The notes under the pieces are model-generated. The model had not been told where the DNA came from and ran no database searches. It saw only the letters and a program-made list of their open reading frames with translations. Of a stretch of 64,000 bases of DNA, positions 1-8,156 are shown piece after piece. Position 1 is the first letter of the stretch. Every line of letters begins with the position of its first letter. The position numbers and the translations under genes were made by a program. The stretch is from Halegenticoccus tardaugens (GTDB lineage: Archaea > Halobacteriota > Halobacteria > Halobacteriales > Haloferacaceae): contig NZ_SDIC01000003.1 of the NCBI RefSeq assembly GCF_004116405.1, positions 124,001 to 188,000 on the forward strand, written 5' to 3'.

Positions 1-210
1 GCGGGACTCGTCGACCTCGTAGTATTCGAGTTTCTGTTCCACTTCGCGGGCGGTCGTTCGCGTGGAGATGACGAGGAATGCGTCCGTGTCGGTCTTGAAA
101 AAGTCGGTGTCGATCCTGTCCGTCTCGCCGATGCTCGGATGGAGGAGAAGTACGCACGTCCCACCGGGGATGGTGTCCGGCGCGTTCTCGATGGCGAGGG
201 CGTAATCCAT
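1..210 (-). CDS. Partial hypothetical protein (N-terminal 70 codons)
   Basis: An ATG at the right end opens a frame that runs off the left edge of the window. The visible part begins MDYALAIENAPDTIPGG and contains a hydrophobic strand (CVLLLHP), then a run resembling the N-terminal part of RecA/KaiC-like 'RAD55-type' haloarchaeal proteins that lack an obvious Walker A motif. The composition is acidic, as expected for a haloarchaeal protein. The 3' part is missing, so no function can be assigned; the RecA-like resemblance is only an impression. Confidence 0.6.
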   Translation of the reverse strand, partial: MDYALAIENAPDTIPGGTCVLLLHPSIGETDRIDTDFFKTDTDAFLVISTRTTAREVEQKLEYYEVDESR

Positions 211-363
211 ACGTGACAGAGCGAGTGAACCGACTTAAGACTGAGGGCTTTCGCGGTGCGGATCGGCGACAAATTCGGGTGCGAGCGCGGGGGCGACGAG
301 CGCTTCGAAGGGAGCGGGGAATGGCGAGCGCTTCGACGGTCGAAGAACGACGATCGATCCGAC

Positions 364-795
364 TCAGAACACGCTGTCGGCCGTCGCCGCGCCAACCACG
401 CTGAACACGGCACCGACGGTCACGGCCTTGAGGGTTATCACCGCCGTCGGAACCAGCGCGCCGCCAGTCTCCTCGGACAGAAACGTGTCCGGCGCGTCGA
501 AGGCGAGCGCGAGGATCACCACCGAGAGGTACGAGACCACGATGAGCGAGATGAATCGGAGCGGAATCCCCGCGACGTCGGCCTCGCGGTCAGGGTCGCG
601 CGCGTCGGCTTTGTACAGCGCGCCGTAGCCGATGGCGAAGACGATACAGACGGTCAGCAAGGTCTGAAGCGCGGACATCCCGATCGCGAGGTTCCACACC
701 TCTTCCGTCACGACGAACGGTCCGGCGAGCAGAAAGCCGCCGACGACCTGCTGGGCCGTGTCGGCGAGCGCGAACCGGCGATGTCTTCCCACCAT
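364..795 (-). CDS. Small multi-pass membrane protein, DUF2391-like
   Basis: The 143-aa product has about four hydrophobic segments (roughly residues 12-35, 41-62, 78-101 and 112-138) joined by short charged loops, including an acidic loop near residues 63-75. It resembles the haloarchaeal DUF2391 family of short integral membrane proteins. No catalytic motif is visible and the function is unknown. It stands alone, downstream of and co-directional with the arylsulfotransferase-like gene, with about 40 bp between them. Confidence 0.75.
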   Translation of the reverse strand: MVGRHRRFALADTAQQVVGGFLLAGPFVVTEEVWNLAIGMSALQTLLTVCIVFAIGYGALYKADARDPDREADVAGIPLRFISLIVVSYLSVVILALAFDAPDTFLSEETGGALVPTAVITLKAVTVGAVFSVVGAATADSVF

Positions 796-837
796 ACGAC
801 CCCGCTACGGAGACGCAACCGTAAAACCCCGCGCATT

Positions 838-2265
838 TCACCGCTTTTGTCGGCGTTGGTACCGATTCAGTCCGACTCCGCTCGCCACGCCGACGAGCGC
901 CAGCACGAACGCGAGCAGATGCCACTGGGAGACCCAGTACGGCACGGGCGCGACGTGGCGCAGGCTGGACAGCGCGTAGTCGAACACGGGCAGTTCGACC
1001 GACGTTCGTCCGATCGATCGACGCTCCCCGTCGCCGTCCCCGTCGTACGGCGGTCCTGCGGGGTACTCGTCGCCACCGCGGTCGGCTTCGTAGGGCAACC
1101 CGGGAACGCCCGCGCTCCAGACGACGGCCCCGGATTCGTCGATCTCCACGACGCGGTTGTTCCGGGTGTCGGTGACGAGCGTGTTGCCGTTCGGCAGGCG
1201 ATCGGCGTCGCGCGGCCAGTCGAACCCGATCCCGCCAGCCTCTCGAACCTCCCAAACGATGCGCCACTCGCCCTCGATCCGGTGGAGTTCGACCACGCGG
1301 TCGTTCTCCGAGTCGGCCACGAGCACCTTCCCCGGACCGAGCCACTGCGGGTTGTGCTGGTGGTTCAGCACCTCCGGGTCGCCGCACGCGACGTCGCCGT
1401 CGTCGTCGTAGTCGGCCACCTGACCGGGGCGGACGCAGTTGTCGTCGTCCCCGTCTGCGTCGTCCTCGTTTATCACCTCGACGACCCGCGCGTCGTTCTC
1501 GCCTTCACCTCGTTCGACGACGAGGAGCTGGTTCGCGTTCCGCACGGAGACGAGGTAGCGATCCTCGCCGATGCGGTCCACGTCGTTGATGTGGAGCCAG
1601 TCCGCCGTCGTGGGGTCCGCCGGCGCGTCGTAGTGGTCGCTCGCGTTCCACGTCCACGTTCGCTCGCCCGTCTCGGGGTCGACCGTGAACACGCTCTCGT
1701 ACTCCATGTCGGCGACGACGAACTCCCCGGTCGGCAGGCGCTCGGCGTCGTGGACCTCGCTGTCGCGGCCGGTTCTGACCGGGTAGCTCCACTCGTGTAC
1801 GACCTCGTCGCTCGCGTTTCGGTCGAGAATCCTGAATCCCGTCCGCGAACACGGCGATTCGTACGGTCCGCAGGCGTCTCTGCCGCCCTGCACGTACGAC
1901 GCGAGTATCGTCCCGTCGGGCAGCACCGACACGTCGTGGTACGATTTCGCGGACTCGCTCGTCCACGTCGTCGTCCCGTTCGCGTTGAGCACCTCGACGC
2001 GGCCGTTTGGGTCGCCCTGCACCCCCACGACGGTCTCGTTCGTTCCGATCGCCCCCTCGCCGACCGTATCGACCGGCGGGGCGAGCGCGGCACCGACGAC
2101 GAGCGTCCCGAGAAACAGGAGGACGGACGAGACCGCCAGCGCCGTCCCCGGCCGAATCCGACGGCGCGTCGCGCCCGCTGTGCGACCGACGGCGTCCTCC
2201 GCGCGACCGATACCGTGCGCCGCGCGCCGGTCGGCGTCGCCTTCGGATCGATACTCTGTCGACAT
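838..2265 (-). CDS. Arylsulfotransferase-family (ASST-like) membrane-anchored protein
   Basis: The 475-aa product has one N-terminal membrane segment (about residues 42-63), a long extracytoplasmic region of repeated propeller-like strands (for example LPDGTILASY, LPNGNTLVTDT, DSENDRVVEL) and a C-terminal membrane segment (about 445-465). The repeated 'LP.G..LV.D...RVVE' blades and conserved His/Asp-rich loops (DWLHINDVD, LNHQHNPQW) fit the arylsulfotransferase family, which moves sulfate between phenolic compounds. The substrate here is unknown and enzyme activity is inferred only from the family. A clear Shine-Dalgarno (AAGGAGGGT) lies 5 nt before the chosen ATG and rejects the longer upstream frame. 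An Asp-rich loop near residues 270-300 could bind calcium. Confidence 0.8.
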   Translation of the reverse strand: MSTEYRSEGDADRRAAHGIGRAEDAVGRTAGATRRRIRPGTALAVSSVLLFLGTLVVGAALAPPVDTVGEGAIGTNETVVGVQGDPNGRVEVLNANGTTTWTSESAKSYHDVSVLPDGTILASYVQGGRDACGPYESPCSRTGFRILDRNASDEVVHEWSYPVRTGRDSEVHDAERLPTGEFVVADMEYESVFTVDPETGERTWTWNASDHYDAPADPTTADWLHINDVDRIGEDRYLVSVRNANQLLVVERGEGENDARVVEVINEDDADGDDDNCVRPGQVADYDDDGDVACGDPEVLNHQHNPQWLGPGKVLVADSENDRVVELHRIEGEWRIVWEVREAGGIGFDWPRDADRLPNGNTLVTDTRNNRVVEIDESGAVVWSAGVPGLPYEADRGGDEYPAGPPYDGDGDGERRSIGRTSVELPVFDYALSSLRHVAPVPYWVSQWHLLAFVLALVGVASGVGLNRYQRRQKR

Positions 2266-2304
2266 ATACCCTCCTTGGCGACGCCGACGAGCAAAAGCGC
2301 TCAG

Positions 2305-2395
2305 TTGCCCGATCACCGCTCGTCCACCATCGCCCGATCGTCGCTCATCCGCCATCGCCCGATCACCGCTCATCCGCCATCGCCCGATCACCGCC
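2305..2395. repeat. 25-bp imperfect tandem repeat, about 3.6 copies
   Basis: Units start at 2305, 2330, 2355 and 2380. The shared core is CGCCCGATCACCGCTCATCC, with a few substitutions between copies and a truncated last copy. The unit length is not a multiple of three. The array lies in the intergenic space between the divergent arylsulfotransferase and methyltransferase genes, so it is not coding. Confidence 0.85.
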
Positions 2396-2462
2396 CCCTC
2401 TCGTTCGATTGACTCTCGACCGACTCCGAATTCGTTTTGCCCGTCCGCGGTGACGGGCGCAC

Positions 2463-3224
2463 ATGAGCGTTCGCGAGGAGTTCGACGCCTGGGCGGCCGA
2501 CGGCCGCGACAGGGGGATGGAGGAGCGACACTGGCACACGGCGAAACACGCGCTCGCCCGGATGCCGGTCGAGGAGGGTGACGTCGTCCTCGACCTCGGG
2601 ACGGGAAGCGGCTACGCGGCTCGGGCGCTCCGCGACGCGAAGGGTGCCGGCCGGGCGTACGGGTTGGACGGGTCCCCCGAGATGGCCCGGAACGCCCGCG
2701 AGTACACACTCGACGCCCGCGAGTATCCCGTCGACGACCGGAACGCCGGTCGGGGCGCGGACGCCGCGGACGTTGCGGACCCCGTCGACACCGCGGGCGA
2801 CGTCGGCTTCGTCGTCGGCGACTTCGACGAACTCCCCTTCCGCGACGACGGCGTCGATCACGCCTTCTCGATGGAGGCGTTCTACTACGCCGCCGACCCG
2901 GAGCGCACCCTCGAAGAGCTCGCGCGCGTCGTCCGCCCCGGCGGCACCTTCTTCTGCGCCGTCAACTACTACGAGGAGAACGTCCACTCGCACGGCTGGC
3001 AGGAGTCCATCGACGTGGAGATGACCCGCTGGGACCGCGCGCGGTACCGCGACGCGTTCCGCGCGGCCGGCTTTCACGTCGCGGCGCAGGACACCATCCC
3101 GGACCTGGAGATCGACATCCCGCCGGCGGATGAGTTCCCGACGGACGACTGGGAGACCCGCGAAGACATGATCGATCGCTACCGGACGTGGGGGACGCTC
3201 CTGACGGTTGGCGTCGTTCCCTGA
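2463..3224 (+). CDS. Class I SAM-dependent methyltransferase
   Basis: The 253-aa product carries the SAM-binding motif I as VVLDLGTGSGYAARAL (about residues 41-56), an acidic residue after strand 2 (YGLDGSPEMA), and the motif IV/post-I region DELPFRDDGVDHAFSMEAFYYA, followed by the 'ARVVRPGGTFF' motif. This is the Methyltransf_11/UbiE-like fold. An insertion of about 25 acidic residues (around 85-110) separates motifs I and II. The methyl acceptor is unknown. The gene is alone on its strand and divergent from the arylsulfotransferase-like gene. Confidence 0.85.
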   Translation: MSVREEFDAWAADGRDRGMEERHWHTAKHALARMPVEEGDVVLDLGTGSGYAARALRDAKGAGRAYGLDGSPEMARNAREYTLDAREYPVDDRNAGRGADAADVADPVDTAGDVGFVVGDFDELPFRDDGVDHAFSMEAFYYAADPERTLEELARVVRPGGTFFCAVNYYEENVHSHGWQESIDVEMTRWDRARYRDAFRAAGFHVAAQDTIPDLEIDIPPADEFPTDDWETREDMIDRYRTWGTLLTVGVVP

Positions 3225-3256
3225 GCGATCGTCGCGACCGATATCGTATCGATCGG

Positions 3257-4903
3257 CTACCGGTGGTCGGCGTCGAGGTTCCGCGTCGGCAGGTCCGAGA
3301 CGGCCGGGCCGTCTATCACGCTCCCGTCGCGCTCGAACCGCGAGCCGTGACACGGGCAGTCCCACGTCCGCTCCGCGTCGTTCCACTCCAGGAGACAGCC
3401 CATGTGCGGGCAGACGACCGACACCGCGTCCGTCCGGCCCTCCTCGTCGCGGTACGCGCCGATCACGTCCGTTCCGGAGCGCGTCACCGTCGCTTCGTCC
3501 CGTCGAAGCTCGCGCACGTCCTGCTTCCGCGGCTTCGTGGCCCAATCCTCGACGAACCGCGAGGCGGCGTCGACGTTCTCGGAGAGGAGTTTCTTCCCGG
3601 ACGCTCGGATCGAGAGCCGTTCGGGATCGAACACGTCCGCCCACGGGTTCGACTCCCCGAGCACCGCGTCGGAGAGCATCAGCCCGGCCGCGGTGCCGTT
3701 GGACATCCCCCAGCCGCCGAAGCCGGTGGCGGCGTAGACGTTCCCCGCGAGGGGGCCGACCTCGCCGACGTAGGGCACCTTGTCGACGGAGGTGTAGTCC
3801 TGCGTCGACCACCGGTACTCGACGGATCGCACGTCGAACCGCTCGCGGGCGATCCGCTCCAGCCGGCGGTACCGCTCGGCGGTGTTTCCTCCCTGCCCGG
3901 TCTTGTGGTTCTGCCCGCCGACGAGCGTGAGAACCTCGTCGCCCGTGTCGTGCGTTCGGACGGAAAAGTACGGCGTCCCCGGCCTGTAGTACATCCCTTC
4001 GGTCGGCGGGTCGGACGCCCGCACGGCGAGCACGTACGACCGCTTCGGGTACGTCCGCGCGAAGTACCCGGCCCGGTCGAGCATGGGAAAGTGGGTCGCG
4101 ACGACGACGGCGTCTGCGACGACGTCGAGCCCCGTCCGGTCCGTCTCGACGCGACAGGGCGATCCGCCGTCGACGTCCGTCGCCCGCGTCCCCTCGAAGA
4201 CGTGCGCGCCGTGTTCTTCCAGCCGCTGGACCAGCGCGAGCAGGTACTCGCGCGGGTGAAACTGCGCCTGTCGGTCGAATCGAACCCCCGCCGCCGCCCC
4301 GAACCGCGGCAAGTCCTCGACGTACTCGGCCGGAAGTCCGAGGCCCCGCGCGACCCGCGCCTCCTCGCGGTACGTCTCGGCCTCGTCGTCGGACTCGGTG
4401 TAGACGTAGGCGGGGAGTCGCCGAAACGCGCAGTCGATCTCCCACTCCTCGACGCGGTCCGCGACGCGTTCGACGGCGGCCTGGTTGGCCGCGGCGTACT
4501 GGCGAGCCTTCCCCCGTCCGAACGACGAGGCGATCGAGTCGTACACGAGGCCGTGCTGGGAGGTGACCTTCGCCGTCGTCCGGCCGGTGACGCCGGAGAT
4601 CAGCCGATCGCGTTCGATCACGGCGACCGTCTGACCGGCCTCGGCGAGTTCGACGGCGGTCGTGAGTCCGACGATCCCGCCGCCGACGACGGCGGCGTCG
4701 ACGCTCACCTCCCGGTCGAGGGAGCCGAAGTCCGTCGTCGGCGTCGTGTCGAGCCACACCGAGGTCGGTTTTCCCGGCAGGGTCGACTCGTCGGCGTTCG
4801 ATCGTGCGTCGTCCGTGTCGGTGTCCGGTTTGGCGTCGTTTGTGTCGACGTTCGGTTTAGCGTCGTTCGTGTCGACGTTCGGTTTGGTGTCGTCCGTGTC
4901 CAT
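3257..4903 (-). CDS. FAD-dependent oxidoreductase with C-terminal Rieske [2Fe-2S] domain
   Basis: The 548-aa product starts with about 35 residues of a low-complexity repeat (PNVDTNDAK units). Next comes a DadA-type FAD/NAD-binding fold (VDAAVVGGGIVGLTTAVELAEAG, around residues 68-90) and the substrate/FAD domain. The last 100 residues are a Rieske domain with CPHMGC and CPCHGSRF cluster ligands. This architecture is known in bacteria and haloarchaea as 'DadA-Rieske' proteins of unknown substrate. The mature fold probably begins near residue 50. The gene is transcribed alone and converges with the methyltransferase gene. Confidence 0.85.
   Translation of the reverse strand: MDTDDTKPNVDTNDAKPNVDTNDAKPDTDTDDARSNADESTLPGKPTSVWLDTTPTTDFGSLDREVSVDAAVVGGGIVGLTTAVELAEAGQTVAVIERDRLISGVTGRTTAKVTSQHGLVYDSIASSFGRGKARQYAAANQAAVERVADRVEEWEIDCAFRRLPAYVYTESDDEAETYREEARVARGLGLPAEYVEDLPRFGAAAGVRFDRQAQFHPREYLLALVQRLEEHGAHVFEGTRATDVDGGSPCRVETDRTGLDVVADAVVVATHFPMLDRAGYFARTYPKRSYVLAVRASDPPTEGMYYRPGTPYFSVRTHDTGDEVLTLVGGQNHKTGQGGNTAERYRRLERIARERFDVRSVEYRWSTQDYTSVDKVPYVGEVGPLAGNVYAATGFGGWGMSNGTAAGLMLSDAVLGESNPWADVFDPERLSIRASGKKLLSENVDAASRFVEDWATKPRKQDVRELRRDEATVTRSGTDVIGAYRDEEGRTDAVSVVCPHMGCLLEWNDAERTWDCPCHGSRFERDGSVIDGPAVSDLPTRNLDADHR
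4799..4903 (-). repeat. 27-bp tandem repeat encoding the N-terminal tail
   Basis: Two near-identical 27-bp units (4826-4852 and 4853-4879), a 24-bp partial unit at the start codon and a more diverged unit (4799-4825) encode (PNVDTNDAK)n at the N terminus of the FAD-Rieske protein. The unit length is a multiple of three, so copy-number change keeps the frame. Confidence 0.8.
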
Positions 4904-5163
4904 GTCTGATCACCGTGCGCGCGAGGGCGCGCCGACCGCGTCGCCGCGTTCGAAGGAAGTTCGAAGACGACCTCGAAGGCCGACGAGAGCGCCACAGAGG
5001 GGCGGGAAGCCGTCGACCACCGGCGAGAGAACGTCCGATTCCGGCGAGAGAACGTCAGCTTCCGACGAAGCGACGCTCGAATCGAAGAGGAACGTCTGAC
5101 GGTTCGGGTTCGATCCACAAAGGTTTCGTGGCGGCGCGCGGGACGCGTCCGGAGCCGATGGGT

Positions 5164-6354
5164 TCACCGCACCTCGACGACGTGCGCGTCGTCCGGGTCG
5201 AACCCGACCTCGACCTCACCCGTCGACACGTCGTTCTCCCCGTGCATCCCCGTGCCCTCTTCTACATACATCCCCGCGTCGTCGGCGCGGAGCGTCAGCC
5301 GCCGTCCCTTCCAGTCGAGGTGAACGCGCGTCGAGTCGCCGAGAAACTCCGCGCTCTCGACGGTCGCGCGGAGGCGGTTCTCGCCCGCACCGAGACGGAG
5401 GTGCTCCGGCCGCACGCAGAATGTGATCCGGTCGCCGACCGACGGCGATTCCGGCGTCCCGGACGCCGCTCCTCGTTCTGCCACGTCCGGCGACGGGATC
5501 GCGAACGTCTCGTCGCCGACGGCGACTCGCATTCGATCCGCGTCGAGTTCCCCCGTTTCTCGGCCCAGGTCGAACCCCTCCATTTCGTCTCCAGAGTCGA
5601 ACCGGTCTCGGTCGGCGACTATCTCTCCGTCGAGAACGTTGTTGTGACCGACGAACGCCGCGACGAACCGCGACCCCGGTCGGCGGTACACCGCCCGCGG
5701 CGCGCCGACCTGTTCGATCCCGCCGTCGTTCATGACAGCCACGCGGTCCGACACGGCCAGCGCCTCCTCCTGATCGTGAGTGACGTAGACGGTGGTGACG
5801 CCGAGCGCCGACTGGATCTCCTTCACTTGCAGTCGAAGGCGCTCGCGGAGGCGGGCGTCCAGCGCGCTCATCGGCTCGTCGAGGAGGAGCAGCCGCGGGC
5901 CGGGCGCGAGCGCCCGTGCGAGGGCGACGCGCTGTTGCTGCCCGCCCGACAGCGCCTCCGGTCGTCTGTCCCCCAGTCCGTCGAGGTTCACGAGCGAGAG
6001 CAACCCCGCGACCCGTTCGCGTCGATCCGAACCGTCCGGCGGATCCGAAAAGCGGAGGCCGTAGCCGACGTTCTCCGCGACGGTCATGTGCGGGAAGAGC
6101 GCGTAGTTCTGGAAGACGACGCCGACGCCGCGCGACTCGGGCGGGACGCCCGTCGCGTCCGCGCCGTCGAACAGGACGCGACCCGCCGTCGGCGTCTCGA
6201 AGCCGGCGATCAGCCGCAGCGTCGTCGTCTTCCCGCACCCCGACGGGCCGACGAGCGTGAAGAACTCGCCGTCGCGTATCCGCAGGTCGACCCTCGAGAG
6301 TGCCGCCGTCTCGCCGTACTCCTTCCGGACGCCGTCGAGTCGGACCTCGGTCAC
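5164..6354 (-). CDS. thiQ: Thiamine-type ABC transporter ATP-binding protein
   Basis: This 396-aa ATPase energises import together with the two upstream genes. It shows Walker A (GPSGCGKTT, about residues 35-43), Q-loop (FQNYALFPHMTVAENVGYGL), signature LSGGQQQRVALARAL, Walker B LLLLDEPMSALD and the switch His (VTHDQEEAL). A C-terminal TOBE-like regulatory domain follows, as in the CUT1/MOI class. The start is a GTG overlapping the permease stop as GTGA, so translation is coupled. The thiamine assignment rests on the binding protein; iron or another small cation cannot be fully excluded. Confidence 0.8.
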   Translation of the reverse strand: MTEVRLDGVRKEYGETAALSRVDLRIRDGEFFTLVGPSGCGKTTTLRLIAGFETPTAGRVLFDGADATGVPPESRGVGVVFQNYALFPHMTVAENVGYGLRFSDPPDGSDRRERVAGLLSLVNLDGLGDRRPEALSGGQQQRVALARALAPGPRLLLLDEPMSALDARLRERLRLQVKEIQSALGVTTVYVTHDQEEALAVSDRVAVMNDGGIEQVGAPRAVYRRPGSRFVAAFVGHNNVLDGEIVADRDRFDSGDEMEGFDLGRETGELDADRMRVAVGDETFAIPSPDVAERGAASGTPESPSVGDRITFCVRPEHLRLGAGENRLRATVESAEFLGDSTRVHLDWKGRRLTLRADDAGMYVEEGTGMHGENDVSTGEVEVGFDPDDAHVVEVR

Positions 6355-8156
6355 GCGCCGCCCCACCTCCCCCCGAACCGGTCGATCACGACGAAGCTCA
6401 GGCTCGTCGCGACCAGCAGCACGCAGCCCATGGCGGTCGCCGGACCCAGGCGGCGGCCGAGGTACCGCTCGACGGCGACGGGCATCGTGTAGCTCCCGGA
6501 CCCCGAAGCCAATAGCACCGTCGAGTCGAACTCGCCGATGCTGATGGCGAAGGCGAACGCCGCGCCCGCGACGACCCCCGCGGCCACGAGCGGCAGTTCG
6601 ACGTCCAGAAGCGCCCGCGCCCGGGTCGCTCCGAGGCTCCGCGCCGACTCCACCATCCGCGGGTCCAGCCCGCCCAAGAGCGGCGCGACGGTGCGCGTCA
6701 CGAACGGGTACGCCGCGACGGCGTGGGCGGCGACGATGGCGAGCGCCCCGGTCGCCTGGATCCGATATTCGCCGACGTCGACGCCGAAGACGAGCCCCCG
6801 GAGCAGACCGAGACCGACGACGATGCCGCTCACGGCGAGCGGTGCCATCGCCAGCGCGTCCACGACCTTCCGCCCGCGGAACCGCCGCGTCGAGAGCACG
6901 GCCAGCACCGTGCCCATCGGGAGCGCGAGGAGCAGCGTCCCGACGCCGAAGACGAGCGAGTTCCGGATCGCCGGCAGGGGCTTCACCTGATAGCTCGCGC
7001 CGGTCGCCTGCCGTTCCACGAGGAACGCGTAGTGTCGGAGCGTGACACCGCCGTCGGGGCCGGCGACGCTCGCGAACAGCATGCTGGCGACGGGCCCGAC
7101 GAAGACGACGCCGACGACGAGCGCGTACGCCCCGATTCCGACCCGGGTCAGCGCTCCCCACGGCGTCCACGACGCGGGCCACAGCGGCCGTCTCGCCTGC
7201 GGACGCGCGCCCCGGTCGGCCGTCTGCTGACGCGCCTCGTACCGGAGGTAGGCGTACGTCAATCCGAGGGTGACGACGGTCTCGACGATTGCGAGGGCTG
7301 CCGCCTCCGTATACGCCAGGTTCAGCACCCTGTCGTAGATGAACACCTCGACCGTCGCGAGCTGGAACCCGCCGAGCGCGAGGACGATGGGGAACGACCG
7401 GAAGGTGAAGACGAACGTCAGCGTCGCTCCGACGAGCACCGCCGGCAGGAGCTGCGGGAGCGTCACGTCCAGAAACGCCCGTCGCGGGCCCGCCCCGAGG
7501 CTCCGGGCGGTCTCGATCGCCCGGGCGTCGACGCTCTCCCACGCCGCGGTGGCGACGCGCGCGACGAGCGGCGCGTTGTAGAACGCGTGGGCGATCACGA
7601 TCGCTTCGAGCGTGTACAGGAGGGTGACGGGTCCGAGGCCGACGAGAGCGAGCGCGCGGTTGAGCGTCCCGGCCTCCCCGAAGGTGGCGACGAACCCGAT
7701 GGCGACCATGATCGCGGGCAGCACGAACGGCAGGATCGTGAGGGAGCGAAGCGTCCGCCGCCCGCGGAACTCGAAGCGCGAGAGGACCCACGCGCCCGGG
7801 AGGCCGAGCGCGACGCTCGCGAGCGTCGACAGGAGCGCCTGCTTCGCGGTGAACCAGAAGATGTCGACGAGGTAAAAGCGCGAGGTGAGCACGGAGACGA
7901 GCGGCCGGATCGTCGGCTCGCCGTTCACGACGACGGCGTCGACGAACACGGTCGCCACGGGGTAGTAGAAGAAACCGAGCAACGCGGCGGCCGTCGCCGC
8001 CGCGACGAGCGAGAGCGCCCGCGGTTCGACCCGCCGGCCGAGCGCGGCCGCCCGCGTTCCGAGCCACCGGCGGAGCGCGATCGCCCGCGGGTCGATCCAT
8101 CGGCGGAGCGCGCTCGTCCGCGTTCCGACCCACCGGCGAAGCGCGTCCCGAATCAC
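6351..8156 (-). CDS. thiP: ABC transporter permease, fused two-domain (ThiP type)
   Basis: The 601-aa integral membrane protein has about 12 membrane segments arranged as two homologous halves. Each half ends in an EAA loop (ETARSLGAGPRRAFLDVTLPQLLPA and ESARSLGATRARALLDVELPLVAAG), so one gene supplies both permease domains, as in ThiP/FbpB proteins. The N terminus has an Arg/Trp-rich repeat (LRRW..PRA) before the first membrane segment. The GTG start overlaps the stop of the binding-protein gene as GTGA, and its own stop overlaps the ATPase start in the same way. Confidence 0.85.
   Translation of the reverse strand: MIRDALRRWVGTRTSALRRWIDPRAIALRRWLGTRAAALGRRVEPRALSLVAAATAAALLGFFYYPVATVFVDAVVVNGEPTIRPLVSVLTSRFYLVDIFWFTAKQALLSTLASVALGLPGAWVLSRFEFRGRRTLRSLTILPFVLPAIMVAIGFVATFGEAGTLNRALALVGLGPVTLLYTLEAIVIAHAFYNAPLVARVATAAWESVDARAIETARSLGAGPRRAFLDVTLPQLLPAVLVGATLTFVFTFRSFPIVLALGGFQLATVEVFIYDRVLNLAYTEAAALAIVETVVTLGLTYAYLRYEARQQTADRGARPQARRPLWPASWTPWGALTRVGIGAYALVVGVVFVGPVASMLFASVAGPDGGVTLRHYAFLVERQATGASYQVKPLPAIRNSLVFGVGTLLLALPMGTVLAVLSTRRFRGRKVVDALAMAPLAVSGIVVGLGLLRGLVFGVDVGEYRIQATGALAIVAAHAVAAYPFVTRTVAPLLGGLDPRMVESARSLGATRARALLDVELPLVAAGVVAGAAFAFAISIGEFDSTVLLASGSGSYTMPVAVERYLGRRLGPATAMGCVLLVATSLSFVVIDRFGGRWGGA

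Noticed and set aside
256..2412. Very long Arg/His-rich frame on the opposite strand of the arylsulfotransferase-like gene (and many similar ones through the window)
   Set aside because: These are shadow frames, typical of high-GC genes with G/C third positions. The acidic proteins on the other strand are the real genes.
4902..5099. 65-codon frame (MSDHRAREGAP...) divergent from the FAD-Rieske gene
   Set aside because: Basic and Arg-rich, unlike real haloarchaeal proteins, with no TATA-like box or Shine-Dalgarno. It contains an 18-bp CGGCGAGAGAACGTC-type repeat. Probably noncoding leader DNA.
5100..5130. GGTTCGGGTTCGATCC segment resembling a tRNA T-arm
   Set aside because: There is no matching acceptor stem, anticodon arm or T-stem pairing around it.
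4910..5167. 85-codon minus-strand frame upstream of the FAD-Rieske gene
   Set aside because: Mixed composition, no promoter or family resemblance, and it overlaps the end of thiQ by four bases.
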